In this document: positions 42,731 to 53,515 of the stretch, in pieces | Numbering within the stretch: position 1 is the stretch's first letter | How the letters are laid out: each line of letters opens with the position of its first letter | NCBI RefSeq assembly: GCF_003008595.1 | Contig: NZ_CP027669.1 | Span: 1,550,001-1,614,000 of the forward strand | Reading direction: 5' to 3' | Source: Simplicispira suum | GTDB taxonomy: Bacteria; Pseudomonadota; Gammaproteobacteria; Burkholderiales; Burkholderiaceae_C | Length of the DNA stretch: 64,000 nucleotides | Position numbers and translations under genes: made by a program | Notes under the pieces: model-generated | Seen by the model: the letters and a program-made list of their open reading frames with translations, nothing else | Database searches by the model: none | Told to the model about the DNA's origin: nothing

Positions 42731-43036
42731 ATGAACCCATCCGATACCCAAAACTCGCAGACTGCCCAACGCCAGGCCGAGGCGCAGCCCCCCATCAACC
42801 GAGCCAATGAACCTCACGCCGGCGACCATATGTCGCAATACGGCATGCGGTCCAAGCGCGCTGTCGATGGAACCGCGCCGGCAGAGAAGGCACCCGAGGA
42901 AATCGACGGCCTGCAAGCCTTTGACGACGAATACACCACCCGCGAAGCGCGCGACCAGCGCCCGCGCAGCATTCCTACCGGCGTGAGCGACCCGGCGGGC
43001 ACTGCGGGCCACCAACACCCCACGCCCCGCGAGTAG
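42731..43036 (+). CDS. Small hydrophilic disordered protein next to ku, unrecognised
   Basis: I do not recognise this 101-residue protein. It has a good ribosome-binding site (CAGGAGACCCGC before the ATG). It is rich in Gln, Glu, Asp, Pro and Arg, with no hydrophobic core, and contains GDHMSQYGMRSKRAVDGTAP and EEIDGLQAFDDEYTTREARD. It diverges from ku. Its style resembles the protein at 37220. It ends directly before the glycine riboswitch. Confidence 0.7.
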   Translation: MNPSDTQNSQTAQRQAEAQPPINRANEPHAGDHMSQYGMRSKRAVDGTAPAEKAPEEIDGLQAFDDEYTTREARDQRPRSIPTGVSDPAGTAGHQHPTPRE

Positions 43037-43069
43037 ACGCGCAGAGGTTTTCGGCGGGCTGCTACACTA

Positions 43070-43287
43070 CCTGCTGCAGGAGAGCGCACGCCCACGGACC
43101 CGTTCCAAGGCGTGCCACCGAAGGCGCAAACTCCCATGAACGCTCAGGTACCGTACTGCAACCCGTGGAACGTTTCACCGTTCCAAACGCCGTCTGGAGA
43201 GCCGTCACCCCCGTGACGCACCGAAGGAGCAAGGCAGCGCTGGCACAGCGCCGCTGAATCTCTCAGGTACCGAGGACAGAGGGAGCG
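43070..43287 (+). ncRNA. Tandem glycine riboswitch
   Basis: Two aptamers in a row are seen. The first has GCAGGAGAGCGC, then CCACCGAAGGCGCAAACTCC, then GAACGCTCAGGTACCG. The second has CTGGAGAGCCGTC, then GCACCGAAGGAGCAAGGC, then AATCTCTCAGGTACCGAGGA followed by CAGAGGGAG. GGAGAG, CCGAAGG.GCAA and CTCAGGTACC(GAGGACAGAG) are the defining glycine-aptamer segments. It lies 55 bases before a D-amino-acid dehydrogenase gene. A small GCAAC/GTTGC hairpin follows at about 43293-43314 and could be part of the expression platform. Confidence 0.93.
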
Positions 43288-43341
43288 GCACGCAAGCAAC
43301 GTTTGTTGGTTGCGATCACCGTTCTCTTGGAGTTCTCCATC

Positions 43342-44655
43342 ATGCGAGTCATCGTATTGGGCGCCGGCCTGCTCGGCGTCACCTCGGCTTATTTCCTGCG
43401 CCAACAAGGCCACGACGTCACCGTCATCGACCGGCAAGCCACGCCGGGTGCGGAAACCAGCTTTGCCAACGGCGGCCAAGTGTCTGTGAGCCACGCTGAG
43501 CCCTGGGCCAACCCCGGCGCACCGCTCAAGCTGCTGAAGTGGCTGGGCCGCGAAGATGCACCGCTTTTGTTCCGCCTGCGCGCCGACATGCGCCAGTGGC
43601 TGTGGGGTCTGCAATTCCTGCGCGAATGCACGCCTGCGCGCACGCGCCACAACATCCAGCACATCGTGCGCCTGGGCACCTACAGCCGAGACACCTTGCA
43701 GGCGCTGCGGCGCGACCTCGGGCTGGAATACGACCAGCGCACGCAAGGCATCCTGCACTTCTACACCAGCCAAAAGGAGTTCGATGCAGCCGAAGCACCC
43801 GCGCAGCAAATGCGCGACCTGGGCTGCGAGCGCCATGTGATTTCGGCCGACGAAGCCGTGCGCCTGGAGCCCGCGCTGCGCCATATCCGCCCGCAACTGG
43901 CTGGCGCCACCTACACGGCGGAAGACGAATCGGGCGATGCCAACCTTTTTGCCCGCGAACTGGCTGCGCGCTGCGTGGCCGACGGCGTGGAGTTCCGTAT
44001 GGGCCACCACATCACCGCGCTGCGGGAAGCCGGTGGCCGCATAGCCCACGTCGAGGTCACGGACGATGAAGGCCGCTACCAGCGCATCACAGGCGACGCC
44101 TACGTGCTGGCGCTGGGCAGCTTTTCGCCGCTGCTGGTCAAGCCCTTGGGCTTGAATCTGCCGATTTATCCGGCCAAGGGCTACTCGGTGACGATGCCGG
44201 TGAAAGACGCCAGCATGGCGCACCAGGTGTCGCTGACCGACGACGAGTTCAAGCTCGTGTTCTCGCGCTACACCTCCGAGCAAGGCGACCGCCTGCGCAT
44301 CGCCGGCACGGCAGAACTCAACGGCTACGACCGCGACCTGAACCAGGTGCGCTGCGACGCCATCGTCCGCCGCGTCGAGCAGCTCTTCCCCGGCGCGGGC
44401 GACACAGCGCAAGCGCAGTTCTGGAGCGGCCTGCGCCCGGCCACGCCGTCGAACCTGCCGCTGATTGGCCAGTCGCGCGTGCCCAACCTGTACCTGAACA
44501 CCGGCCACGGCACGCTGGGCTGGACGCACGCCTGCGGCTCGGGCAAGAGCCTGGCGCGCATCGTCAGCGGCTTGGCACCGGAGGTGGACTTTGCGTTTGT
44601 GGGAGCGGGTGCTGCACGCTCGCCGCGCGAGGCGCTCGCACCGCTGGCGCAATAA
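43342..44655 (+). CDS. dadA: D-amino-acid dehydrogenase small subunit
   Basis: A 437-residue FAD-dependent dehydrogenase. The Rossmann motif VIVLGAGLLGVTSAYFL is at residues 3-19, then ETSFANGGQVSVSHAEPWAN near 38, and the C-terminal FAD-closing segment NTGHGTLGWTHACGSG near 395. This is the DadA family, which oxidises D-amino acids (and glycine weakly in some) to keto acids, passing electrons to quinone. I chose the ATG at 43342, with TTGGAG ten bases before it; the frame opens 39 bases earlier. The glycine riboswitch upstream suggests that glycine, or a glycine-related amino acid, is a natural substrate or signal. Confidence 0.93.
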   Translation: MRVIVLGAGLLGVTSAYFLRQQGHDVTVIDRQATPGAETSFANGGQVSVSHAEPWANPGAPLKLLKWLGREDAPLLFRLRADMRQWLWGLQFLRECTPARTRHNIQHIVRLGTYSRDTLQALRRDLGLEYDQRTQGILHFYTSQKEFDAAEAPAQQMRDLGCERHVISADEAVRLEPALRHIRPQLAGATYTAEDESGDANLFARELAARCVADGVEFRMGHHITALREAGGRIAHVEVTDDEGRYQRITGDAYVLALGSFSPLLVKPLGLNLPIYPAKGYSVTMPVKDASMAHQVSLTDDEFKLVFSRYTSEQGDRLRIAGTAELNGYDRDLNQVRCDAIVRRVEQLFPGAGDTAQAQFWSGLRPATPSNLPLIGQSRVPNLYLNTGHGTLGWTHACGSGKSLARIVSGLAPEVDFAFVGAGAARSPREALAPLAQ

Positions 44656-44662
44656 AGCTACT

Positions 44663-44710
44663 AAAAAAATAGCTGCAAACGCTTACTGTTTAAGCGCTAG
44701 CAGCATATTT
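44663..44710. repeat. Dispersed ~45 bp palindromic repeat, copy 9
   Basis: AAAAAAATAGCTGCAAACGC on the left and TTTAAGCGCTAGCAGCATAT on the right, with AACGCTTA facing TTAAGCGCT. It lies between the convergent dadA and wrbA genes and may act as a bidirectional terminator. Confidence 0.85.
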
Positions 44711-44758
44711 AATCTGAAATGGAAGCGGCGTGTGCGGCCATCACTGGCCGCGCAGCCT

Positions 44759-45361
44759 TCAACCGGCAAACAGCTTGTTCGCCGTCTCGGCCACCAGTCG
44801 GCCCTGGTGGCGCGCGCCTTCGAGGTCAATGGCGCTGGGCTGGCGCTCGCCCTTGCCGCCGGCAATGGTCGTGGCGCCGTAAGGGCTACCGCCGGCGATT
44901 TCGTCCAGCGTCATCTGGCCCTGGTGGCTGTACGGCAGGCCGACGATCACCATGCCGAAATGCAGCAAGTTGGTGATGATGGAGAACAGCGTCATTTCCT
45001 GGCCGCCGTGCTGCGTGGCGGTGGACGTAAAGGCGCCGCCCACCTTGCCGTGCAGCGCGCCGCGTGCCCACAGGCCGCCGGCCTGGTCCAGGAACGCCGC
45101 CATCTGCGCGGGCATGCGGCCAAAGCGTGTCGGCGCGCCGATGATGATGGCGTCGTACAGCTCCAGGTCTGCAATGCTGGCGACCGGCGCCTCTTGGTCG
45201 AGTTTGAAGTACGCCGCCTTGGCCACGTCGGTGGGCACAGTTTCCGGCACGCGCTTGATGTCCACCGTGGCGCCGGCAGAGCGAGCGCCTTCGGCCACGG
45301 CCGAAGCCATGGTTTCCAGGTGGCCGTAAGAGGAGTAATAGAGAACGAGAACTTTGGACAT
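44759..45361 (-). CDS. wrbA: NAD(P)H:quinone oxidoreductase, WrbA family
   Basis: A 200-residue flavodoxin-fold enzyme. The phosphate-binding loop is [14 protein letters not shown] at residues 5-18; [20 protein letters not shown] near 74 and [19 protein letters not shown] segment ([18 protein letters not shown] near 108) with [10 protein letters not shown] near 157 are diagnostic. WrbA reduces quinones by two electrons with FMN, lowering oxidative stress. It is followed 86 bases upstream on the same strand by doxX, a pairing often seen in Burkholderiales. Confidence 0.94.
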   Translation of the reverse strand: MSKVLVLYYSSYGHLETMASAVAEGARSAGATVDIKRVPETVPTDVAKAAYFKLDQEAPVASIADLELYDAIIIGAPTRFGRMPAQMAAFLDQAGGLWARGALHGKVGGAFTSTATQHGGQEMTLFSIITNLLHFGMVIVGLPYSHQGQMTLDEIAGGSPYGATTIAGGKGERQPSAIDLEGARHQGRLVAETANKLFAG

Positions 45362-45456
45362 GGTGTTTCCTTGGTTTGACTAAACGGGTTGGGTAAGAAG
45401 ATGGTCGCTGCCCGGCGCAGGCCGGCAAGCCGGTGCCACAAGGCTGCGTTCCGGTG

Positions 45457-45870
45457 TTAGCGCTTGCTGCGCAAGGCGTCCACGCTGTAGGCGCCAGCGC
45501 CGAGCGCCGAGATCAGCAACATGCCGCCCATCACCGAGATGTTTTTCATGAACAGCAACTGGTTCACCATCTGCTGCGCCTCAGGCATGGCCCAGTAAGC
45601 ATGGGCCACCAAATTGGCGCCCAGCGTGAACAAGGCCAGGGCGAGACCCACCCAGCGCACCTGGAAGCCGACGACCAGCGCCAGGCCGCCAAACAGTTCC
45701 AAGGCGCCCACCAGCACTGCGAGAACGCTGGCAAACGGCAAACCGCTGCTGGCGAAATAGCCCGCCGTACCGCTGATGTTGGCCAGCTTGCCAAACCCGG
45801 CGGGAATGAACATCAGCGCCAGCAGGATGCGGCCGGCAAGAGAGATGTACGAGGCGTATTTGTCGGTCAT
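45457..45870 (-). CDS. DoxX-family membrane protein
   Basis: A 137-residue protein with four hydrophobic helices. The family pattern begins GRILLALMFIPAGFGKL and continues GALELFGGLALVVGFQVRW. DoxX-type proteins are linked to quinone or thiol redox at the membrane, but the activity of this branch is not defined. I chose the ATG at 45870; an upstream in-frame extension has no conserved residues. It probably shares a promoter with wrbA downstream. Confidence 0.88.
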   Translation of the reverse strand: MTDKYASYISLAGRILLALMFIPAGFGKLANISGTAGYFASSGLPFASVLAVLVGALELFGGLALVVGFQVRWVGLALALFTLGANLVAHAYWAMPEAQQMVNQLLFMKNISVMGGMLLISALGAGAYSVDALRSKR

Positions 45871-45959
45871 GAAAGGGTTCTTTAAATCAGTGGGGAAAGC
45901 AGAAGACAGGGCCGTGTGGAGCAGCCTATGCAGCGGTCCCGCTAGGGTCCGCTGTGACA

Positions 45960-46060
45960 TACATAGAACTTTAAACCGTATTCAATAAAAGATAAATCGG
46001 CCTTAAAGCGACTCACTGTTCTAAAATTGAGTTCAATTAAGTCGGTGCCAATCCGCTCGG
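45960..46060 (-). promoter_or_regulatory. AT-rich promoter region before doxX, with an ATTGA-GT-TCAAT palindrome
   Basis: This is markedly AT-rich compared with its surroundings. ATTGAGTTCAAT near 46026-46037 is a perfect dyad with a two-base centre, of the size and type bound by LysR-family activators. On the minus strand a TATCTTTTATTG stretch could be a -10. No lysR gene is present beside it, so the regulator is unknown. Confidence 0.4.
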
Positions 46061-46142
46061 CCGGCGTTCTATGCCGGTTCCTCCAAGGGCTATGCGGCTT
46101 TGTGCAGTGGCTGGCGACCGACCATGTCGGCCTCACCAGAGT

Positions 46143-47993
46143 TCAAGCCTGCTCAGGTGCGTTCTTGCCCGCCGGCTGCGCATCCGTCGGCGACGCGCCC
46201 GGTGCTGCCGGAGTAGGCGGCGCGAAGTAAAGCGCGGTCCAGCCCGCTTCCAGCTTGAAACGCTGCTCGGTGGAATAGATGCGCAGCAAGCCGTCCGGAG
46301 TCACGGCACCCAGCAAGAACCAGTCTTTGCCGCGTTCTCCACGGCCGTCGGAGAATTCGTCCCAGCCGTGCGCGTCGCTCAACTTGCGGCTGCCGATGGA
46401 CCAGCCTTCTGCCAGGTGCTCTTCCAGCCGCTCGAAGCTCGCGCCGGGGTCAAAGGCAAAGTAGCCGCGTTGCTGCAGCGTGAGTCGTTTGAGTTCTGGC
46501 TCGCCCCCTCGGCTGGTGCCTAGCTGAAAGCTGCGGTGGTGGCCGAAGCGGCGCCCTTTTCCTTTGCACACAAGCGCGTTGTAAAAATCGTTTTCGGTGG
46601 CGGCCAAAAGGTGATTCAGGTGCTGGGCTTCGAGGTGGTGCTCGGCATGGTCCGAGAGAATTTCGCCGTAGTACACGTCCACGCCCTGCATGCGCGCCGG
46701 CTTCAGGCGAGCGTAGGCACCGTCGACCAACAACACCTCCTGATTGAATTTTTTCAGCGCCAAGGCCAGCGCCAGCGTGAACGGCGTCGCACCCACGATG
46801 AGAAGCCCGTTGTCGTTCTCGGCCGCCACGCCCAAGCGGCGCGCCAGCCGGCCAATGGAAAAACCGTGTGCCAGCACCGTCACCATGATCACCAGAAACA
46901 CCAGCGGCATGAGCTTGTTGGCATCGCTATAGCCAGCCGCTTCGAGCGCCGGTCCGAACAGGCCGGCCGTCGCCGCCGCGACGATGCCGCGTGGCGCTAT
47001 CCAGCCGAGCAGCAGTTTGTCGTTGCGGCGCATGGGCGCTCCCAAGGTGGCCAGCCCCACGGTCAGGGGCCGCACCACCAACAGCACCACCAGCACAAAG
47101 GCCGCCATGCGCCAATCCAAAAGCGCCAGCTGGCTGGCCTGCAGTTGCGCCGGAATCACAATGAACAGCACCGAGAGCAGCAGCACCGTCAGGTTCTCAA
47201 GCGACTCCTGCAAGGCTTCGCGCTCCACCAGCTTCATATTGCCCATGACCATGCCCATGACGGTGACGCTGAGCAGCCCCGCCTCGTGCTGCACCAGGTT
47301 GCTGGCCCAAAACACCACCGGCACCAGCACGATGAGGAGCGGCGCCTTGAGATGTTCGGGCACCGCTCCGCGCCGATACAGCCAGCCGATGGCGTAACCG
47401 CCGAGCCCGCCCAATACAGCCGCCACGCCGATGGCCGAGCCCAGCGCAGCCGCCGTCTTGACCAGGCTCCCATCGGGCAGCGTCAGGTACTGGAACGTCA
47501 GCACCGCAATCAGCACGCCCACCGGGTCGTTGACGATGCCTTCCCACTTGAGCAGCGAAGACGCCTCCTTGTCGAGCCGCGCCTGGCGCAGCAGCGGCCC
47601 GATGACCGTCGGTCCCGTGACCACCAGAATCGCACCCAGCACCATTGCCACGGGCCAGCTTAGCCCCGCCACATAGTGCGCCGCCAGTGCGCCGAACGCC
47701 CAGGCCAGCGGCGGACCGAGCACCGTCAACCGCCGGATGCCCTGCCCGGTGCGGCCCAATTCGGCCAGTTTGAGATTCATGCCGCCCTCGAAGAGGATGA
47801 TCGACACCCCCAGTCCGATCATCTCTGCGAGGTCTTCTTTGGGCAGGCCGATGTCCACCAACCCCGTGACGGGGCCCAGCACCAGGCCCGTGGCGATCAA
47901 TACGACGATGGCCGGAATGCCGACGCGCCAAGACACCCACTGGCTGGAGAGACCGGCAGCCAGGACAAGAAGGAAGAGAGGGGCGGCGTGCAT
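46143..47993 (-). CDS. Cation:proton antiporter, CPA1/CvrA (NhaP2)-like
   Basis: A 616-residue protein with about twelve membrane segments in the first 400 residues, including EGGMNLKLAEL near 70 and VTGPTVIGPLLRQARLDKEA near 126, then GIVNDPVGVLIAVL with the acidic residues of the ion site near 150. A soluble C-terminal part (about 400-600) has a Rossmann-like TrkA-N region (GLLIVGATPFTLALALALKK) and a final beta domain. Such layouts occur in potassium/proton antiporters. I chose the ATG at 47993; upstream residues are not conserved. Ion specificity (K+ or Na+) is not certain. Confidence 0.87.
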   Translation of the reverse strand: MHAAPLFLLVLAAGLSSQWVSWRVGIPAIVVLIATGLVLGPVTGLVDIGLPKEDLAEMIGLGVSIILFEGGMNLKLAELGRTGQGIRRLTVLGPPLAWAFGALAAHYVAGLSWPVAMVLGAILVVTGPTVIGPLLRQARLDKEASSLLKWEGIVNDPVGVLIAVLTFQYLTLPDGSLVKTAAALGSAIGVAAVLGGLGGYAIGWLYRRGAVPEHLKAPLLIVLVPVVFWASNLVQHEAGLLSVTVMGMVMGNMKLVEREALQESLENLTVLLLSVLFIVIPAQLQASQLALLDWRMAAFVLVVLLVVRPLTVGLATLGAPMRRNDKLLLGWIAPRGIVAAATAGLFGPALEAAGYSDANKLMPLVFLVIMVTVLAHGFSIGRLARRLGVAAENDNGLLIVGATPFTLALALALKKFNQEVLLVDGAYARLKPARMQGVDVYYGEILSDHAEHHLEAQHLNHLLAATENDFYNALVCKGKGRRFGHHRSFQLGTSRGGEPELKRLTLQQRGYFAFDPGASFERLEEHLAEGWSIGSRKLSDAHGWDEFSDGRGERGKDWFLLGAVTPDGLLRIYSTEQRFKLEAGWTALYFAPPTPAAPGASPTDAQPAGKNAPEQA

Positions 47994-48535
47994 GGGGGTC
48001 AAAGCGAAGGGGAGGCACAGTCGTCGGCCCGGTTGCACTTGAATGCGCTACGTCACCACCAGACCATGTTTGGAACGTGCGCAGAGCGGCAGGAACTGCG
48101 CGACTGTATCAAGGGCCAACGGCTACGCCCGAACCGTTTCGAAGTGCGGGCGAACTATCGTGTCAGGATCGTAGCCCAATCCTTTGCATCCCAGAAGTGC
48201 TCGCAGCTTTGGGCTGCGCGTTCGAGCGTGTGGCTGACGGCTGGGGCCGCTGCGTCCACTCAGTTTCGGCGCCGGGTTTGTGGCCGCAGCTATCGCGATT
48301 TTTCAAAACAGCCCACGATCCATCAGTGAAAGCGCTTCATTCACAAGAAAGATTTTTCAACTCACATGGGGAATCCCGAAGCCGTTGAGACGCAGCGTAC
48401 GCATGGCCAGGTAGGCGTCGCTCCGGACCAAGCCGAAGTACGTAGCTCACCAGGCAATTCTTTCGGCGGCCTCAAAAAAACGCGTAAGCGGAAACGATCA
48501 CGCCCCTGCGGCATTCGGGCGTGGAGAGAATCGAC
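47994..48535. other. 542-base stretch without a recognisable gene
   Basis: No frame here reads as a convincing protein, and no known RNA motif or full copy of the window's repeats is seen. An AT-richer part near 48290-48370 includes AAAGCGCTTCATTC, which may be an eroded repeat half. It could hold remnants of an old gene, but I could not name one. Confidence 0.4.
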
Positions 48536-49270
48536 TCAAGCGGCGATCGCTTGCCGCAGTCGAGCGAGCACTTGCTCTGCCGTGACAAACCCCTCGGCCA
48601 GCGGCGCTGTCGCGCCATCGCGCTCCAGCAGCAGCGTGGGAAAGGAGCGCACGCCCCACTGCCGGCAGCGAGTGAATTCCTGCTGAACCGCCCGCAAGGC
48701 TTCTGGCGATTCGAACACCGCGCGGAACTCATCAAAATCCAGCGCCAGGCTGGTGCAGATGTTGGCGTAAAAATCCACCGCTTTGGGGTCTTGTCCCTCG
48801 ACATAGAACTTGCGCTGAACCGCCGAGAAAAACGCCAACGCAGTCGAGCTTGGAAGGTGCTTGCGGGCCTGGAGCAGCTTGGCGGTCGCCACGGCGCGGC
48901 AGGCTGGCTCGGTGTCGTAGTCGAAATGCGCTGCCTCCAGCAGCGTGAAGCCAAACGGCTGCCCGGTGGCCTGGGCGATGTGGCGCCATTCGTTGCGCAA
49001 AAAGCCCTTGAACGCTGCGTTCCACGGGTCGCCGCCGCCCGCCCGCAGGCCACCCATGGTGATCGAGAATTCGATGCCATCGGCTTTGCAAAAGGTCTCT
49101 ACTGCGCCGACGGTCGGCGAGATGCCCCAGCACCAGGAGCACATTGGATCGCCAATGTAGCGAACGGCCCACCCGTGGCGCGCATTGGGCGCAGCCGACG
49201 CGGCGGCATCGACAGGCGGGTCCAGGTCGGGCAGCAGGCAAGCGCCTGTGACGGGATCGCACTTCATCAT
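48536..49270 (-). CDS. DsbA-family (FrnE-like) thiol oxidoreductase
   Basis: A 244-residue protein with a thioredoxin-like start and the active site IGDPMCSWCWGISPTV near residue 40, a CxxC followed by a tryptophan as in DsbA/2-hydroxychromene isomerase relatives. The cis-proline loop is GVRSFPTLLLERDG near 205. There is no signal peptide, so it acts in the cytosol. The N-terminal CDPVTGACLLPD segment has two extra cysteines that could bind metal or cycle with the active site. Similar proteins (FrnE) respond to oxidative stress and cadmium. Confidence 0.85.
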   Translation of the reverse strand: MMKCDPVTGACLLPDLDPPVDAAASAAPNARHGWAVRYIGDPMCSWCWGISPTVGAVETFCKADGIEFSITMGGLRAGGGDPWNAAFKGFLRNEWRHIAQATGQPFGFTLLEAAHFDYDTEPACRAVATAKLLQARKHLPSSTALAFFSAVQRKFYVEGQDPKAVDFYANICTSLALDFDEFRAVFESPEALRAVQQEFTRCRQWGVRSFPTLLLERDGATAPLAEGFVTAEQVLARLRQAIAA

Positions 49271-49446
49271 GGCCAGGGACTCCTTCCTTTGATGGCTTGA
49301 GCAGCGGCGCTTCGACGGACGTGGCCTTGAGCCGGAGCCGCTGGAACGCCTTGCCCGGCCGAAGCCACTTCAGGCGCTGCGCAATACCCGGTGAAAAGGC
49401 AGAGACCCAAGAATTCCTCGCCTTATGGGTCTACCTACATACAGTT

Positions 49447-52050
<2,604 letters not shown>

Positions 52051-52054
52051 TTAG

Positions 52055-52104
52055 CCAAATTGGCCTCTAGCGCATATGAATCAAGCGCAAGCAGCTATAA
52101 AAAT
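52055..52104. repeat. Dispersed ~45 bp palindromic repeat, copy 10
   Basis: CCAAATTGGCCTCTAGCGCA on the left, AAGCGCAAGCAGCTATAAAA on the right. It lies ten bases upstream of the gyrB start codon, between it and the GC-rich composite repeat. No good ribosome-binding site is seen close to the gyrB ATG. Confidence 0.8.
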
Positions 52105-52169
52105 CGTAGTAAACACACGGACTTGCGCAGTGGGCGCTCGGGGTGTGCCAGCGGCCGCCGTGGAACTGG

Positions 52170-52325
52170 CTCTGCCAGGCCACTGGTGGCGTCCCCCTTC
52201 CCGCAACGCACAGCGTTGCGAGAGAAGGGGCTGAAGACCGCAGCTCCAAGCCTGCCTGCGCAGGCTTGGACGGCCCTGAAGAGCCTCTGCCTCTGGCAGC
52301 GGTGCGGAGGAATAAAGCGACACAG
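52170..52325 (-). repeat. GC-rich composite intergenic repeat, copy C
   Basis: On the minus strand it reads CCGTCCAAGCCTGCGCAGG, GGAGCTGCGGTCTTCAGCC, TTCTCTCGCAACGCTGTG and GGGAAGGGGGACGCC. The same parts in the same order are found after yidC (copy D), and the last part (CTCTCTCGCAACGCTGCG, GGGAGGGGGGACG) is shared with copies A and B. It contains the inverted repeat CCAAGCCTGCGCAGGCAGGC. It fills the dnaN-gyrB gap. Confidence 0.8.
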
Positions 52326-52335
52326 GGGGATCGCC

Positions 52336-53442
52336 CTAAATTCTCATTGGCATCACGACGTACTTGAAGCTCTCGTTTTCGGGAATCGTGATGAGCGCCG
52401 AGCTGCTGCCATCGGCGAGCGCGATCTGCACCATGTCTTGCGGCATGCTGGCGAGCGCATCAATCAGGTAGGTGACGTTGAAGCCGATCTCGATCGGCTC
52501 GCCGCCGTAGTCGATATCAAGCTCGTCCACGGCTTCTTCCTGCTCGGCGTTGTTGCTGGTTACGCGCAAGCTGCCGGGCTCAAGGTTCAGGCGCACGCCC
52601 TTGAACTTGTCGCTGGTCATGATGGCGGTACGCTGCAGGCTGGCCAGGAGTGGCGCCCGGCCCAGGGTAATGGTGTTGCCGTGGCTGCGCGGAATCACGC
52701 GGTTGTAGTCAGGGAACTTGCCCTCGACCAACTTGGTGACGAACTCCATCGCGCCGAAGCTGAACTTGGCCTGGTTGTTGGCGAACTGCATTTCAATAGC
52801 GGCATCGCCGTCGCTCAACAGGCGTTGCAGTTCCAGCACGGTCTTGCGTGGAAGGATGACTTCCTGTTTGGGCACCTCGATATCGAGCGTGGCGCTGGCA
52901 AAGGCCAGGCGGTGGCCGTCGGTAGCGACCAGGCTGAGCGCTTTGCCTTCGGCGACGAACAAGATGCCGTTCAGGTAGTAGCGAATGTCCTGCACCGCCA
53001 TGGCAAACGCCACCTGGCTCAATAGGTTCTTGAGCGTTTTTTGCGGAATGCTGAAAGCCGGACCGAAATTGGCGGCTTCCTGCACCAGCGGGAAGTCTGC
53101 GGCGGGCAGAGTCTGCAGCGTGAAGCGGCTTTTCCCGCCCTTGAGCAGCAGCTTTTCCTGGGCTGTCTCCAGGCTCACCGTTTGGTCACCCGGCATGGTG
53201 CGCAGCACGTCGATGAGCTTGCGCGCCGCCACCGTGGTGGTGAAGTCGCCGGTGTCGCCACCGAGTTCTGCCGTGGTGCGGATCTGGATTTCCAGGTCGC
53301 TGGTGGTCAGTTGCAAGGCGTTGCCGGTCTTGCGCAGCAGCACGTTGGCCAGAATGGGCAGGGTGTGGCGGCGCTCAACGATACCGGCGACCGATTGCAG
53401 GACTGCGAGAACCTTCTCTTGGGGGGCCTTCAGAACGATCAT
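52336..53442 (-). CDS. dnaN: DNA polymerase III beta sliding clamp
   Basis: A 368-residue clamp made of three similar domains. It begins MIVLKAPQEKVLAVLQSVAG and contains RHTLPILANVLL near 24, ATDGHRLAFA near 172, GKFPDYNRVIPR near 240 and the conserved C-terminus YVVMPMRI. The clamp encircles DNA as a dimer and tethers polymerase and repair proteins. I chose the ATG at 53442; the longer frame to 53544 is not conserved. It lies 73 bases downstream of dnaA and is presumably cotranscribed. Confidence 0.97.
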   Translation of the reverse strand: MIVLKAPQEKVLAVLQSVAGIVERRHTLPILANVLLRKTGNALQLTTSDLEIQIRTTAELGGDTGDFTTTVAARKLIDVLRTMPGDQTVSLETAQEKLLLKGGKSRFTLQTLPAADFPLVQEAANFGPAFSIPQKTLKNLLSQVAFAMAVQDIRYYLNGILFVAEGKALSLVATDGHRLAFASATLDIEVPKQEVILPRKTVLELQRLLSDGDAAIEMQFANNQAKFSFGAMEFVTKLVEGKFPDYNRVIPRSHGNTITLGRAPLLASLQRTAIMTSDKFKGVRLNLEPGSLRVTSNNAEQEEAVDELDIDYGGEPIEIGFNVTYLIDALASMPQDMVQIALADGSSSALITIPENESFKYVVMPMRI

Positions 53443-53515
53443 TTCATCCTCTTTTGGTTTTCTCTGGGAATGGGCGCCGTCTCCCGCGCCACGCAACCCG
53501 CCATTTTGCCCGTGC

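Noticed and set aside
46020..46140. A small gene or LysR remnant between doxX and the antiporter gene
   Set aside because: Short frames here show no regulator motifs and the sequence is better explained as a promoter region.
48290..48370. A further copy of the dispersed ~45 bp repeat
   Set aside because: Only one half (AAAGCGCTTC) is recognisable, without the conserved ends, so I did not list it as a copy.
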